Below are positions 8,786 to 17,010 of a stretch of 52,579 nt of DNA, one piece after another. Numbering within the stretch: position 1 is the first letter of the stretch; each line of letters starts with the position of its first letter. The notes beneath the pieces were generated by a model. The model searched no databases, was not told where the DNA came from, and saw only the letters and a list, made by a program, of their open reading frames with translations. Origin of the DNA: Mycobacterium sp. GTDB lineage: Bacteria; Actinomycetota; Actinomycetes; Mycobacteriales; Mycobacteriaceae. The stretch spans positions 1 to 52,579 of the forward strand of contig NZ_JASBVP010000017.1 of NCBI RefSeq assembly GCF_029961025.1, given 5' to 3'. Position numbers and translations under genes: made by a program.

Positions 8786-9853
8786 GTGGCGTCGGTGAGT
8801 TTCGAGGAGGCGACGCGGCGGTACCCCGGGACGAACCGCCCGGCACTGGACCGCCTGGATCTCAGCGTAGGCGACGGAGAGTTCGTCGTTCTGGTCGGAC
8901 CGTCCGGATGCGGGAAGACAACGTCGCTACGGCTGGTGGCCGGACTGGAACCGGTGGACTCCGGGCGGATCCGTATCGATGAGCGAGACGTCACCGATGT
9001 CGACCCCAAAGACCGTGATGTCGCGATGGTGTTGCAGAATTACGCGCTTTACCCGCACATGACCGTGGCGCAGAACATGGGCTTTGCGTTGAAGGTCGCC
9101 AAAACACCTAAATCCGTTGTCCGTCAACGAGTGCTGGACGCTGCCCGGCTGCTCGACCTGCAACCGTATCTGAATCGCAAGCCCAAAGATCTGTCTGGCG
9201 GGCAACGCCAGCGGGTGGCCATGGGCCGCGCCATCGTGCGCCACCCGAAGGTGTTTTTGATGGATGAGCCGCTGTCCAACCTCGACGCCAAACTGCGGGT
9301 CCAGACCCGCAAGCAGATCGCCGCGCTGCAACGGCGGCTGGGCACCACCACCATCTACGTCACCCATGACCAGGTTGAGGCCATGACCATGGGGGACCGG
9401 GTCGCGGTGTTGCGTGACGGCCGGCTGCAGCAGTGCGATGCACCCCGGGAGCTCTACCGCAATCCGGTCAACGTGTTTGTCGCGGAGTTCATCGGCTCTC
9501 CGGCGATGAACCTCTTTACGCTGCCGATCGTCGATGGATCAGCGTTTTTGGGGGACTGGACGATTCGAGTTCCCCGTGAGATCAGCGCCGCCACCGGCGA
9601 GGTCGTCGTCGGTATCCGGCCCGAGCACTTCGAGCTGGGTGCAACCGGTGCGCAAATGGAGGTCGACATGGTCGAAGAACTCGGCGCCGACGCCTACCTC
9701 TACGGTCGCATCGTCGGTGACGGCACACCCGATCGGCCCGTCGTGGCCCGGGCCGACGGGAACGACCCGCCCCGGCGGGGCAGCCGGCTGCGCCTGCACC
9801 CGCAGTCCGAACATCTGCATTTCTTCGGTACCGACGGCCGCCGGATCCAATGA
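8786..9853 (+). CDS. ABC sugar transporter ATP-binding protein (Rv2038c-like)
   Basis: A 355-residue MalK/UgpC-type ATPase. Walker A is GPSGCGKTT, the Q-loop lies in MVLQNYALYPHM, the signature is LSGGQRQRVAMGRA, Walker B is VFLMDEPLSNLDAKLR, and the switch His is in YVTHDQVEAMTMGDR. The C-terminal ~110 residues form the OB-like regulatory domain typical of sugar ATPases (VVGIRPEHFELG). I choose GTG 8786 because homology begins there (ASVSFEEATRRYPG); the frame is open upstream to 8726 but that stretch has no family similarity. It is the last gene of the importer operon. Confidence 0.92.
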   Translation: MASVSFEEATRRYPGTNRPALDRLDLSVGDGEFVVLVGPSGCGKTTSLRLVAGLEPVDSGRIRIDERDVTDVDPKDRDVAMVLQNYALYPHMTVAQNMGFALKVAKTPKSVVRQRVLDAARLLDLQPYLNRKPKDLSGGQRQRVAMGRAIVRHPKVFLMDEPLSNLDAKLRVQTRKQIAALQRRLGTTTIYVTHDQVEAMTMGDRVAVLRDGRLQQCDAPRELYRNPVNVFVAEFIGSPAMNLFTLPIVDGSAFLGDWTIRVPREISAATGEVVVGIRPEHFELGATGAQMEVDMVEELGADAYLYGRIVGDGTPDRPVVARADGNDPPRRGSRLRLHPQSEHLHFFGTDGRRIQ

Positions 9854-10129
9854 GTGGTCTCGAGTCCTGCACTCCGGTCTTGGGGCGACGACGCAGCGGT
9901 TCCGTCGCGCCCGCTGCGCATCGGCGGACAGCACCATCGTGCCCGTCGCTCGCGCGGCCCGGTAAAAGACCATTCGGTGAACGCCGTATGACCCAGATGG
10001 CGATCGGGTTAACAACGTTGCTTGGGCGGTTCAGTTCGGTGCCGACGAGATACCGTTCCATTTGGTTTTAGAGCATGGGTACTTCGTGGCTGCGTCTAGT
10101 TGGATGTCGACATGTCGGGAGGTCCTCTC
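9854..10129. other. Intergenic region after the sugar importer
   Basis: No convincing gene. Open frames here are high-GC shadows. It contains the 5' leader of the following gene, with GGGAGG at 10117-10122 as its likely ribosome-binding site. No strong terminator was visible by eye after 9853. Confidence 0.4.
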
Positions 10130-10537
10130 ATGATGCAACACACCACGGCAATGCCTTCGACGCCTTCGACGACGCCGCCCCCGCGCATGATCGACCGCCC
10201 GGTGCACGGCCGTGTGACCGCCCGCATCCCGAGGTCTGCGACGATGCCCAGAAGTCCCGGCGGTCATCCGAAGCCCCCGGCAGTCGACACCGCGACCGGG
10301 CCGGTACATCCCGCTGACGCCGCCCAGGCGGGACTTTTCGAGGGCATTCTGCAAGCCGAGATCGCCGAGTTGCGACAACTGGCGATGCTCACGGTCGCCC
10401 GGTGGGCAGATACCGGCGCGCACCACCAGCCGAAGCCGCTTACCGAGCTGACGGCGAGCATCGAAGAACTGCACCGTCTGCTCAAGGCGTTGCGCAACCG
10501 GTTCCCGCCGGGCCCGGTGCTGCGCGAGCCCGCTTGA
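10130..10537 (+). CDS. Uncharacterised small protein, tandem paralogue A
   Basis: A 135-residue protein I do not recognise. The N-terminal ~60 residues are disordered-looking, Pro/Arg/Thr-rich and basic, beginning MMQ and containing RMIDRPVHGR and PRSPGGHP. The C-terminal ~70 residues form a probable helical hairpin (LFEGILQAEIAELRQLA, then IEELHRLLKALRNRF). The ATG at 10130 has GGGAGG eight bases upstream; a TTG at 10100 and ATG at 10112 are weaker starts. It is clearly related to the gene at 10967 in both halves. No signal peptide or membrane segment. No function is assigned. Confidence 0.6.
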   Translation: MMQHTTAMPSTPSTTPPPRMIDRPVHGRVTARIPRSATMPRSPGGHPKPPAVDTATGPVHPADAAQAGLFEGILQAEIAELRQLAMLTVARWADTGAHHQPKPLTELTASIEELHRLLKALRNRFPPGPVLREPA

Positions 10538-10966
10538 CACCTGGTAAATTGCGCGGGTGCCAGCACGATCGCAACGGCCTAGTAGCACTGACGTATCCCG
10601 CCCTCGGTGTGATATCCGTTCCGGAGTGTGGTCGCGGACGGTATCGCAGAGACCCCGGGGAACCGAAAAATGGCGCCCGGACAGGGTGCTGAAGTCGCGT
10701 TCGAGGTGCGAAACGATTCGAGGACACATGGTGTTTTCCGGGCACCGGTACCCGCCCGAGGTGTTTTCCGCCCGGCACCGGTACCCGCCCGAGGTGAGCC
10801 TCTGCGGCCACCGGCGCGGCCGCGGTGGTGAATGCCGGCGATTTTCCGGCAAGGCCGTCTTAGTGCCGGTGCTACCGGAAGCCCGCACACCACCGTGCGT
10901 TTACGCTAGGGAACGGCGACCGGGCAAACGACCAGGTGAAAGAAACCCGGGGGTGGGGAGGTTCCG
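10538..10966. other. 429-bp spacer between the two paralogues
   Basis: No supported gene. It holds a 30/33-bp tandem repeat (10731-10793), and the last ~20 bases (GGGGAGGTTCCG then ATGATGCA) resemble the leader of paralogue A. Frames that read through it on both strands are of shadow type. Confidence 0.45.
10731..10793. repeat. Tandem direct repeat, 30-bp and 33-bp units
   Basis: Unit 1 is 10731-10760 and unit 2 is 10761-10793. Both begin GTGTTTTCCG and end GGCACCGGTACCCGCCCGAG; unit 2 carries three extra C residues in the middle. Each unit contains the palindrome GGTACC. It lies between two paralogous genes. Confidence 0.85.
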
Positions 10967-11401
10967 ATGATGCAGTCCGCGGATTCGGGGCCGCACGCGT
11001 TGCCGCGCGACGACATGATCGATCGGCGGCGGGCCGGCAGGTCGCCGGACTACAGACGCCTGTCCCACCGGTCCAGGCGGCCAAATACCCCACGCAAATC
11101 TCCGCGTGGCGATGACGTCACCGAACCGCTCAATGCCGCCGAGGTGGCCCAGGCCCGGCTTTTCGAGGCCGTATTGCGGATGGAGATCGCGCAGTTGGAG
11201 CAGCTCGCCAGGCCCCTGGCGGATCGCTGGATGAGGGCGCGTCGGGGCCGTGTCGGCGGTGGTCAGCCACCCGAGGAACTCGTGCGGCTCCGTGGGCAAA
11301 TCGAGGAGGCCTACCGGCTCTTAGAAACGTTGCGGCGCCGATTTCTGCCCGACCGCGAACGGCTCCGAGGCCGTGACAACCCGGACACGTCGCGGCCCTG
11401 A
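10967..11401 (+). CDS. Uncharacterised small basic protein, tandem paralogue B
   Basis: A 144-residue protein related to the 10130 product. Shared features are the MMQ start, an MIDR motif (DDMIDRRRAGR), a very basic tail with PRKSPRGDD, and a C-terminal helical module (ARLFEAVLRMEIAQLEQLA ... IEEAYRLLETLRRRF). The ATG at 10967 follows GGGGAGG by five bases. It is 65 bp upstream of a histone-deacetylase-family gene on the same strand and could share its transcript. The arginine-rich N-terminal tail might bind nucleic acid; this is inference only. Confidence 0.6.
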   Translation: MMQSADSGPHALPRDDMIDRRRAGRSPDYRRLSHRSRRPNTPRKSPRGDDVTEPLNAAEVAQARLFEAVLRMEIAQLEQLARPLADRWMRARRGRVGGGQPPEELVRLRGQIEEAYRLLETLRRRFLPDRERLRGRDNPDTSRP

Positions 11402-11466
11402 TTCGCCGACGCCGGGCGGAGACCCACGTCGCGGCGCCCGGGTGCACATATAGCACATAGAGCAAG

Positions 11467-12498
11467 ATGACGACGATCTATGTAACGCATCCGCGTTACA
11501 CCGAACACGACCTGCCCGGCCACCCCGAGAATGCCGAGCGCATCCGCGCGGTATGGCGCGGTTTGGACGAGACTGGCTTAAGTGCGCGGATGCATTCGGT
11601 TCAAGCCGAACCCCTCGATCCAGGGCTCGCCCTTGCCGTGCACACGCCCGATTACCTGGATGTGCTGCGGCGTATCAGCGCCGCGCCGCGGGTGACGCAT
11701 CTGGACGCGGACACCTATGCCGGACCGGACGCGCTGACCCTCGCGCTGTTGTCGGCGGGCGGAGCGGTCGGGGCGGTCGATGCGGTGCTGCGCGGGGCGG
11801 CCGGCAACGGGTTGGCGGCCATTCGTCCGCCGGGACACCACGCCATGCCGGCCCGTGCCATGGGGTTCTGCCTGCTGGGAAACGTCGCCATCGCCGCACG
11901 GTACGCGCAGGCGCGATACGGTGTTGAGCGGGTCTTGATCATCGACTACGACGTGCATCACGGCAACGGCACCGAAGCCATGTTTTACGACGACCCGTCG
12001 GTGCTATACATCTCGACACACCAATACCCGTTCTATCCGGGCACCGGCGCGGCGACCGACGTCGGCGCAGGTCGGGGTGAGGGCTACACGATCAACATTC
12101 CGTTGCCCGCCGGGAGCGGTGACACCACCTACGCAACGGTTCTCGACCGGGTCATCTGGCCAGCCGTCCTGCGCTATGACCCTCAGCTGATCCTCGTTTC
12201 CATGGGATTCGACGCCTACTGGGCGGACCCTCTGGCGGCGATGCGGCTGACGCTGAACGGCTATTCACACCTTGCCGGCGAGGTGATCCGCCTGGCGCGA
12301 CGGTGCTGCCGGGGCAAGGTCGTGTTCGTGCTCGAGGGCGGCTACCATACGGAGGCACTGCGATACGGCGTCAGCGACGTGGCGCGGTTGCTGCTCGGCG
12401 AGCTCCCGGATGATCGGGCGGTCGGCGGGCCGAGCCCGCGGCCGGAGCCGGACATCGCCGCGTTACTGGCCCGGCTTCAGCAGCTACACCGGCTGTAG
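11467..12498 (+). CDS. Histone-deacetylase-family amidohydrolase (AcuC/class II HDAC-like)
   Basis: A 343-residue zinc-dependent deacetylase. Family motifs occur in order: GHPENAERI at the start, RPPGHHAM with His124/His125, DYDVHHGNGT with metal ligands Asp162 and His164, STHQYPFYPGTG, GFDAYW with metal ligand Asp249, and LEGGYH with the transition-state Tyr293. All catalytic residues are present, so it should be active on acetyl-lysine or acetylpolyamine-type substrates in the cytoplasm. The ATG at 11467 lacks a clear Shine-Dalgarno sequence. It follows the small basic gene by 65 bp. Substrate cannot be read. Confidence 0.9.
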   Translation: MTTIYVTHPRYTEHDLPGHPENAERIRAVWRGLDETGLSARMHSVQAEPLDPGLALAVHTPDYLDVLRRISAAPRVTHLDADTYAGPDALTLALLSAGGAVGAVDAVLRGAAGNGLAAIRPPGHHAMPARAMGFCLLGNVAIAARYAQARYGVERVLIIDYDVHHGNGTEAMFYDDPSVLYISTHQYPFYPGTGAATDVGAGRGEGYTINIPLPAGSGDTTYATVLDRVIWPAVLRYDPQLILVSMGFDAYWADPLAAMRLTLNGYSHLAGEVIRLARRCCRGKVVFVLEGGYHTEALRYGVSDVARLLLGELPDDRAVGGPSPRPEPDIAALLARLQQLHRL

Positions 12499-12551
12499 GG
12501 CGGCAGCTGCGGGTCGGTGAGGTCACCGGCGTTGCCGGGCCGACCGACTGA

Positions 12552-12653
12552 AGAACCGCGGGAAATCTGACAAGCGACGCCCACCTGGCCGCTTTGGCTA
12601 TCGAACACGGCGCGGAATTGTGCTCCACCGACATCGACTTCAATGGCCGTCGT
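12552..12653 (+). pseudogene. Remnant of a VapC (PIN-domain) toxin, C-terminal fragment only
   Basis: In this frame the DNA encodes AGNLTSDAHLAALAIEHG followed by AELCSTDIDF. This is the characteristic C-terminal half of mycobacterial VapC RNase toxins, where the DAHLAALAIEHG segment and the TDxDF acidic residues form part of the active site. A stop codon (12549-12551) lies directly upstream and no toxin N-terminus or VapB antitoxin precedes it. After about 12653 similarity to the usual ending (FPGLRW...) is lost. I read it as a dead fragment. Confidence 0.7.
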
Positions 12654-12701
12654 GGCACCGCAAGTTCTGCGACGGCGCCGGGGTGCATACCGTGCGGTGA
12701 C

Positions 12702-13544
12702 TTACCGGTCTGTGCCGGGTTGCGGGAACTGGGTGGCCAGGAAGCGGTCCCACATCGCGTCGGTCATCACGCGGCGTTGCGCGATGAGCAACCTCGCCGA
12801 GAGCGTCACCCGGTAGCGGCTTTTCGGTGATCGCGCGGTGATCGCGTGCTCGATGGCCTTCGCGACGGCCTCTGGCCCGCCGCCGAGTCGGGCCATCAGT
12901 CCCTTTTTGTAGACCTCCTTGGTCGTTTGAGCCACCGTGGCGTTGAAGTCGGCGTAGGCGCCGCGGTCCGTCCCGATCCCGCTGGCCGCGGTCTCGCCGA
13001 ACTCGGTGCGGATCAGCCCGGGCTGCACGATGGACACCTTCACCCCGAAGCCCGCGACCTCGAAGCGCAGGGCGTCGCTGATCGCGTCCACCGCGTATTT
13101 TGTGGCGTGATAGACACCCCCGCCAGGGAAAGCGAAATTCGCGCCCATCGAACTGACGTTGACGATCCTGCCGGACCTCTGCGCCCGCATGCCCGGCAAA
13201 CACAACTGGCACATCCGGATCAGCCCGAACACGTTCGTCTCGAACTGGCGCTGCACGGCATCCATCGCCACGGTCTCGATCGCGCCGGACTGGCTGTAGC
13301 CGGCGTTGTTGACCAGCGCGCCGACCGCTCCGTGCTCGGTCATCACCGTCTCGACCGCTGCCCGCATCGAAGCCTCGTCGGTGACATCCAGTTCTAGCGT
13401 GCGGCAGCCCTGCCGTTCGAGTTCCTCCAGCGAACCGAGATTGCGTGCGGTGGCGTACACGAGATGGCCGCGCCGGGCGAGATGAGCAGCAGTGGCCCGG
13501 CCGATTCCCGTTGAGCAGCCGGTAATGAGAACGGCCTTGGACAC
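12702..13544 (-). CDS. Short-chain dehydrogenase/reductase
   Basis: A 280-residue classical-type SDR. The NAD(P)-binding motif is TGCSTGIG near the N-terminus, NNAGYS follows, and the catalytic YxxxK is YHATK. These suggest an oxidoreductase on an alcohol/ketone or sterol-like substrate. I set the start at GTG 13544 (VSKAVLITG); the frame continues 31 codons upstream through AT-rich DNA that instead looks like a promoter. It is divergent from a TetR regulator 113 bp away, the standard layout for a regulator controlling its neighbour. Confidence 0.88.
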   Translation of the reverse strand: MSKAVLITGCSTGIGRATAAHLARRGHLVYATARNLGSLEELERQGCRTLELDVTDEASMRAAVETVMTEHGAVGALVNNAGYSQSGAIETVAMDAVQRQFETNVFGLIRMCQLCLPGMRAQRSGRIVNVSSMGANFAFPGGGVYHATKYAVDAISDALRFEVAGFGVKVSIVQPGLIRTEFGETAASGIGTDRGAYADFNATVAQTTKEVYKKGLMARLGGGPEAVAKAIEHAITARSPKSRYRVTLSARLLIAQRRVMTDAMWDRFLATQFPQPGTDR

Positions 13545-13560
13545 TTCGCTGGTTTGGGTA

Positions 13561-13576
13561 ATTATCAGAACATAAT
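13561..13576. promoter_or_regulatory. Inverted repeat ATTAT-N6-ATAAT in SDR/TetR promoter region
   Basis: Perfect 5-bp arms (13561-13565 and 13572-13576) lie in an AT-rich stretch upstream of the SDR gene. It may be a promoter or operator element. Binding is inferred. Confidence 0.35.
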
Positions 13577-13614
13577 AGACATAATAGGTATTTTTTGTCA
13601 ACGATGCTACGGTC

Positions 13615-13629
13615 GATTGTTCTACAATC
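13615..13629. promoter_or_regulatory. Putative TetR operator GATTGT-TCT-ACAATC
   Basis: A perfect palindrome with 6-bp arms and a 3-bp centre lies 28 bp before the GTG chosen for the TetR gene and 70 bp from the SDR start. TetR-family regulators commonly bind such sites between divergent genes. This placement argues against the longer TetR start at 13595 or 13604, which would put the operator in coding sequence. Confidence 0.5.
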
Positions 13630-13657
13630 AATTCCATGTTTGACGACGTTTGTCGGT

Positions 13658-14290
13658 GTGGAGGCTGACCGCCGGCGTCCCCGCGCGACCACCGCGCGCA
13701 GCCGTGCCACCCGCGCCGCCCTGCTGCACGCCGCGATCGCTGAGTTCGCCACGTTCGGTTTTCGCCGGGCGTCGATCGAAGGTGTTGCCCGCCGGGCGGG
13801 AGTGTCGCGCGCGACGCTTTATCTGCACTGGTCGAGCAAGGAGGCGCTGATTCGTGCTCTGGTGCAGCACCTGCACGATGAGCATCTCGCCGCCATGCAA
13901 AGGGTGCTCAACGACCCACCCGCGGGCCTGGAGGCGCGGTTGACGGCGGTTTTGGAGGCGCGCTTTCTACGGTTCGTCGAGTTGATGTCGGGCTCCCCAC
14001 ATGCCGCCGAGTTCTACGACATGCACAACCGGTTGTGCGGCGACATAGCCCGCGAGTCGCAGCGACGCTCTCGACAACTCCTGGCGCGATTGCTGCGGGA
14101 CGCCGACCGTGCCGGGGAGGTGGACCTCGGCCGCGTCGGGCTCAATGCCGCACGGGTGGCCGAAGTGCTGTTCGACTGCGCTCACGGCGCCAAGGGCGAA
14201 GAACCGTCACTGATAAGCCCCGAGGAGTTCAAGGCACGGCTTCGGCACGCAGTACACATCCTGGTGACCGGATTGCAGGCCCGCCGCTGA
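13658..14290 (+). CDS. TetR-family transcriptional regulator
   Basis: About 210 residues. The N-terminal helix-turn-helix reads FATFGFRRASIEGVARRAGV then SRATLYLHWSSKEALIRAL, the standard TetR DNA-binding domain. The C-terminal ~140 residues are a helical ligand/dimer domain without a recognisable ligand signature. I chose GTG 13658 (VEADRRRP); longer starts would overlap the palindrome at 13615-13629. It is divergent from the SDR gene and probably represses it and itself. From 14291 to 14556 I see no gene. Confidence 0.9.
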   Translation: MEADRRRPRATTARSRATRAALLHAAIAEFATFGFRRASIEGVARRAGVSRATLYLHWSSKEALIRALVQHLHDEHLAAMQRVLNDPPAGLEARLTAVLEARFLRFVELMSGSPHAAEFYDMHNRLCGDIARESQRRSRQLLARLLRDADRAGEVDLGRVGLNAARVAEVLFDCAHGAKGEEPSLISPEEFKARLRHAVHILVTGLQARR

Positions 14291-14556
14291 CACTCGCGGC
14301 CATCGCGATCGGATTCGGCGGTGCTCGAAATCGATGAATCATCAAGGAGCGCAAGTGCTATCACATGCCAGCTCGCGTGGGTCAAATGCCGATAAGCGAC
14401 ATTATGTAAAGTAAACAGCCGCCATCTGTGGGTACCGTCCTCAACCGGCTTGCCGAAATGCCTACCCCCGAGGCCGACATCACACCGGACTGGAACCCGG
14501 CTCACCGCGGACTGCAACCCACGATCACAGATGGCGAGGCCCCAGCCCCATACGGT

Positions 14557-14985
14557 CTAGGTGCACGGATATTGCCCGTTGAGCACGCAATTCATCGGTG
14601 GTAAGTAGGAACCGTTGAGCACGCCTCTCATACCACCTGTGGCTGAACCACCAGGTGCGATGATGCGATTCCAATTTGCTGGGATGAGAATATAGTGCGT
14701 GCCATATCGTGTGATAGTGCTATTCCACGTATGCGAGACGGATTCCCCTGCCGGCAAGTCGAATTCAAGCTTCCAATCAGTTAGCGGCACCGTGCTCAAG
14801 TTGGTGATGGTGAAACGAGCGATGAAACCGGTCTTCCACGTCGATGTCACGGCCAACGTCGCCGTGGCCGCAGCCGCATGAGCTACCGGTATAGCGGCGA
14901 GTCCAAGGATGGCAACGATCGATGCGCAGACGGTTACCTGAAGCGCTACTCGCCAATGCGTCACGCATTTGTTCAGGCCGGTCAT
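14557..14985 (-). CDS. Secreted carbohydrate-binding (CBM2) protein, Rv1987-like
   Basis: A 142-residue exported protein. A Sec signal peptide ends near PVAHAAAA (about residue 40). The mature ~100 residues form a family-2 cellulose/chitin-binding module: STWKTGFIARFTITN, the buried Trp in LTDWKLEFDL, TWNSTITRYGTHY, and AGES-type loops, with WNRIIAPGGSATGG at the end. No catalytic domain is attached. The length and architecture match Rv1987 of M. tuberculosis. The exposed Trp residues should bind a polysaccharide outside the cell. It ends NGQYPCT with a Cys pair (MNC...PCT). Confidence 0.85.
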   Translation of the reverse strand: MTGLNKCVTHWRVALQVTVCASIVAILGLAAIPVAHAAAATATLAVTSTWKTGFIARFTITNLSTVPLTDWKLEFDLPAGESVSHTWNSTITRYGTHYILIPANWNRIIAPGGSATGGMRGVLNGSYLPPMNCVLNGQYPCT

Positions 14986-15175
14986 AGCCTCCCACGTTAA
15001 AGGTGAACCGGCGCTATTAGCCGTGCTGTCGGGAGCAGGCTGCAGTAACTTTGTGCAACCGAAACCGTCGTGAAATTTTTGCGCCTTGACCTGCCCCTGC
15101 CGGAGTCAAGCGGTGGGTCGGACTCTTACACCGTGTCCGCCGGCATCGCCCCGGCGGTTCCGGGCCGTAGACTTC

Positions 15176-15649
15176 GTGCGTGTGCGAGTCGTGGCTATTC
15201 ATATCGCGCCAGCCCGGCGATTGCCGATGCGATTGCTCGAAACCGTTGTCGCCGAAGCGGGGAAGGGGTTGGTCGGAGACCGCTATCACGGGAGCCGGCA
15301 CCGGCAGGTGACAATTCAGTTCCTAAAGCTGCTCGACTGTGCGGCTGACGAGCTCGGGCGTTCATTTGACTGCGGCGCCACCCGCCGTAATCTCACGGTC
15401 GACGCCGGAGATATTCCGGCGCAAACCGGTACCAGGATTTTGATCGGTGATGTAGAACTTGAGGTCGTGCGTGTGGCAGCCCCGTGCAAGCTACTCGACG
15501 ATGCCATAGGTCCTGGAGCCGTTACGGCGTTGCGTGGGCGGGCGGGCTTGGCATGTCGGACGCTCACCTCAGGCATGATCCGAGTGGGAGACACCGTTAC
15601 CGTGCGGCCGGCGACGAAGACGCCAAATTCTGCACAATCTGATATTTAG
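15176..15649 (+). CDS. MOSC-domain protein
   Basis: A 157-residue stand-alone MOSC (molybdenum cofactor sulfurase C-terminal) domain. Visible features are GLVGDRYHGSRHRQVTIQ near the start, a mid-protein RNLTVDAGD, and RVAAPCKLLDD with the conserved Cys that may carry sulfur. Similar small proteins transfer sulfur or reduce N-hydroxylated compounds. I start at GTG 15176; GTG 15182 is equally possible, and the frame upstream to 15086 lacks family similarity. It is convergent with the ArsB-like gene. Confidence 0.8.
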   Translation: MRVRVVAIHIAPARRLPMRLLETVVAEAGKGLVGDRYHGSRHRQVTIQFLKLLDCAADELGRSFDCGATRRNLTVDAGDIPAQTGTRILIGDVELEVVRVAAPCKLLDDAIGPGAVTALRGRAGLACRTLTSGMIRVGDTVTVRPATKTPNSAQSDI

Positions 15650-15738
15650 GGTGATCGGTTGTAAGTCGTCGTTTTCAGCGAGTGAATCACTTGCGACACC
15701 GCGCCAGCCCCCGACCCAACCATGCCCCTCCTCTGCCG

Positions 15739-16995
15739 TTAGCTTCCGAACAGGTGCAGTGATGCCCATAACGCCACCAGGGCGGTGAGAAGTGCCGCCG
15801 GTGTGGTGAGCGCGCTAAGCCTGGTGAATTCCGTCAAGCTGGTGGCGTGGTGGTGTTGGTGCAGAATCCGTCGCCACAACATCGTGGCCAGTGAGCCGGT
15901 GTAGGTGAGGTTAGGGCCGATGTTGACCCCGATGAGCACAGCGAGCACCGCCGCGGGCCCGCCCGCGGCGGTCAGGGGCAGAAGGACCAGGACCGCGGGC
16001 AGGTTGCTGATCAGGTTGGCGGCGACTGCGGCCACTGCGGCGATGCCGAGTAAACCGGTCAGCCCACCGGTGTGGGGCAGCCAACCGTCAATTGTGTGAT
16101 CGAGGCCGTTGTCGATGACCGCGTGCACCACGAGGGCTAGCGCGAGCACGAACGCTAGAAATGGCGGGTCGGCGGCACCGATGATCGTGGTGAGCCGCAG
16201 CCGCCGACACCGAGCGGCGCGTCCTGCCATCGCCAGCGCTCCTACCGCTGCCGCCCACGCCGGGTTCACACCGAGCGCTGAGGTGATGGCGAACCCAGCC
16301 AGGGTGGCGGCCAAGGTGGCGATGGCAAACCGCGGTGGGGCGCTGGGCTGGGGAGCCGCTGACTGCGCCGGTGCAGCGGCGAGATCACGGCGAAAGAAGT
16401 ACCGGAACACCGCAAATTCGGTGACTATCGCGATGAGCCAGGGCAGCGCCATCAGACACGCGAACCGCAGAAAACTCAACCCGCTGGCGTGAAAAGCCAG
16501 CAGGTTGGTCAGGTTGGACACGGGCAGCAGCAGCGAGCCGGTGTTGGAGAGATGGGTACAGGCATACACGTGGGGGCGAGCCCGCGCTGCCAGGCGGGTG
16601 GCGGTAGCAAACACGACCGGGGTGAGGAGCACCACCGTGGCATCGAGGCCGAACACCGCGGTCACCAGCGAAGCCACCACGAACACCGAGGTCAGCAACC
16701 GACCTGGCTGGCCCCGGGCCATGCGCGCCATCGCGGTGCCGCACCAGCTGAACAGGCCCTCGTGGGCGCATAGTCGGGCCAACACCAGCACCGCGGCTAA
16801 AAATCCGACGACCGGTGCCAGCTCGGTCAACTCGGTGCGGGCGTCGGTCGGCGAGATCACCCCGACGCCAACCAGAAACGTGGCGATGGGCACCGCGACG
16901 ACGGCCTCGGGCCAGCCGAAGGGGCGAACCGCCGCCCACGCCAATACCGTTGCCAACCCGACAACCGACCATGTTTCGGCCTCGATCGCTCCCAT
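15739..16995 (-). CDS. ArsB/NhaD-like anion permease
   Basis: A 418-residue polytopic membrane protein with about ten to eleven hydrophobic segments. It fits the ion-transporter superfamily of ArsB arsenite exporters and Na+/H+ antiporters: VFGLDATVVLLTPVVFATA, HLSNTGSLLLPVSNLTNLLA and the symmetrical second half NLISNLPAVLVLLPL are typical paired signature loops. M. tuberculosis has similar arsB genes. It is transcribed away from the MFS gene with a 15-bp gap (MFS first), so the two probably form one transcript. Substrate is inferred as arsenite or another anion. Confidence 0.85.
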   Translation of the reverse strand: MGAIEAETWSVVGLATVLAWAAVRPFGWPEAVVAVPIATFLVGVGVISPTDARTELTELAPVVGFLAAVLVLARLCAHEGLFSWCGTAMARMARGQPGRLLTSVFVVASLVTAVFGLDATVVLLTPVVFATATRLAARARPHVYACTHLSNTGSLLLPVSNLTNLLAFHASGLSFLRFACLMALPWLIAIVTEFAVFRYFFRRDLAAAPAQSAAPQPSAPPRFAIATLAATLAGFAITSALGVNPAWAAAVGALAMAGRAARCRRLRLTTIIGAADPPFLAFVLALALVVHAVIDNGLDHTIDGWLPHTGGLTGLLGIAAVAAVAANLISNLPAVLVLLPLTAAGGPAAVLAVLIGVNIGPNLTYTGSLATMLWRRILHQHHHATSLTEFTRLSALTTPAALLTALVALWASLHLFGS

Positions 16996-17010
16996 AACGG
17001 TGATCTGCGG

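Noticed and set aside
10557..10970. 137-codon frame across the spacer between the paralogues
   Set aside because: It contains the tandem repeat, has no ribosome-binding site and no similarity I can recognise, and runs into the leader of the next gene.
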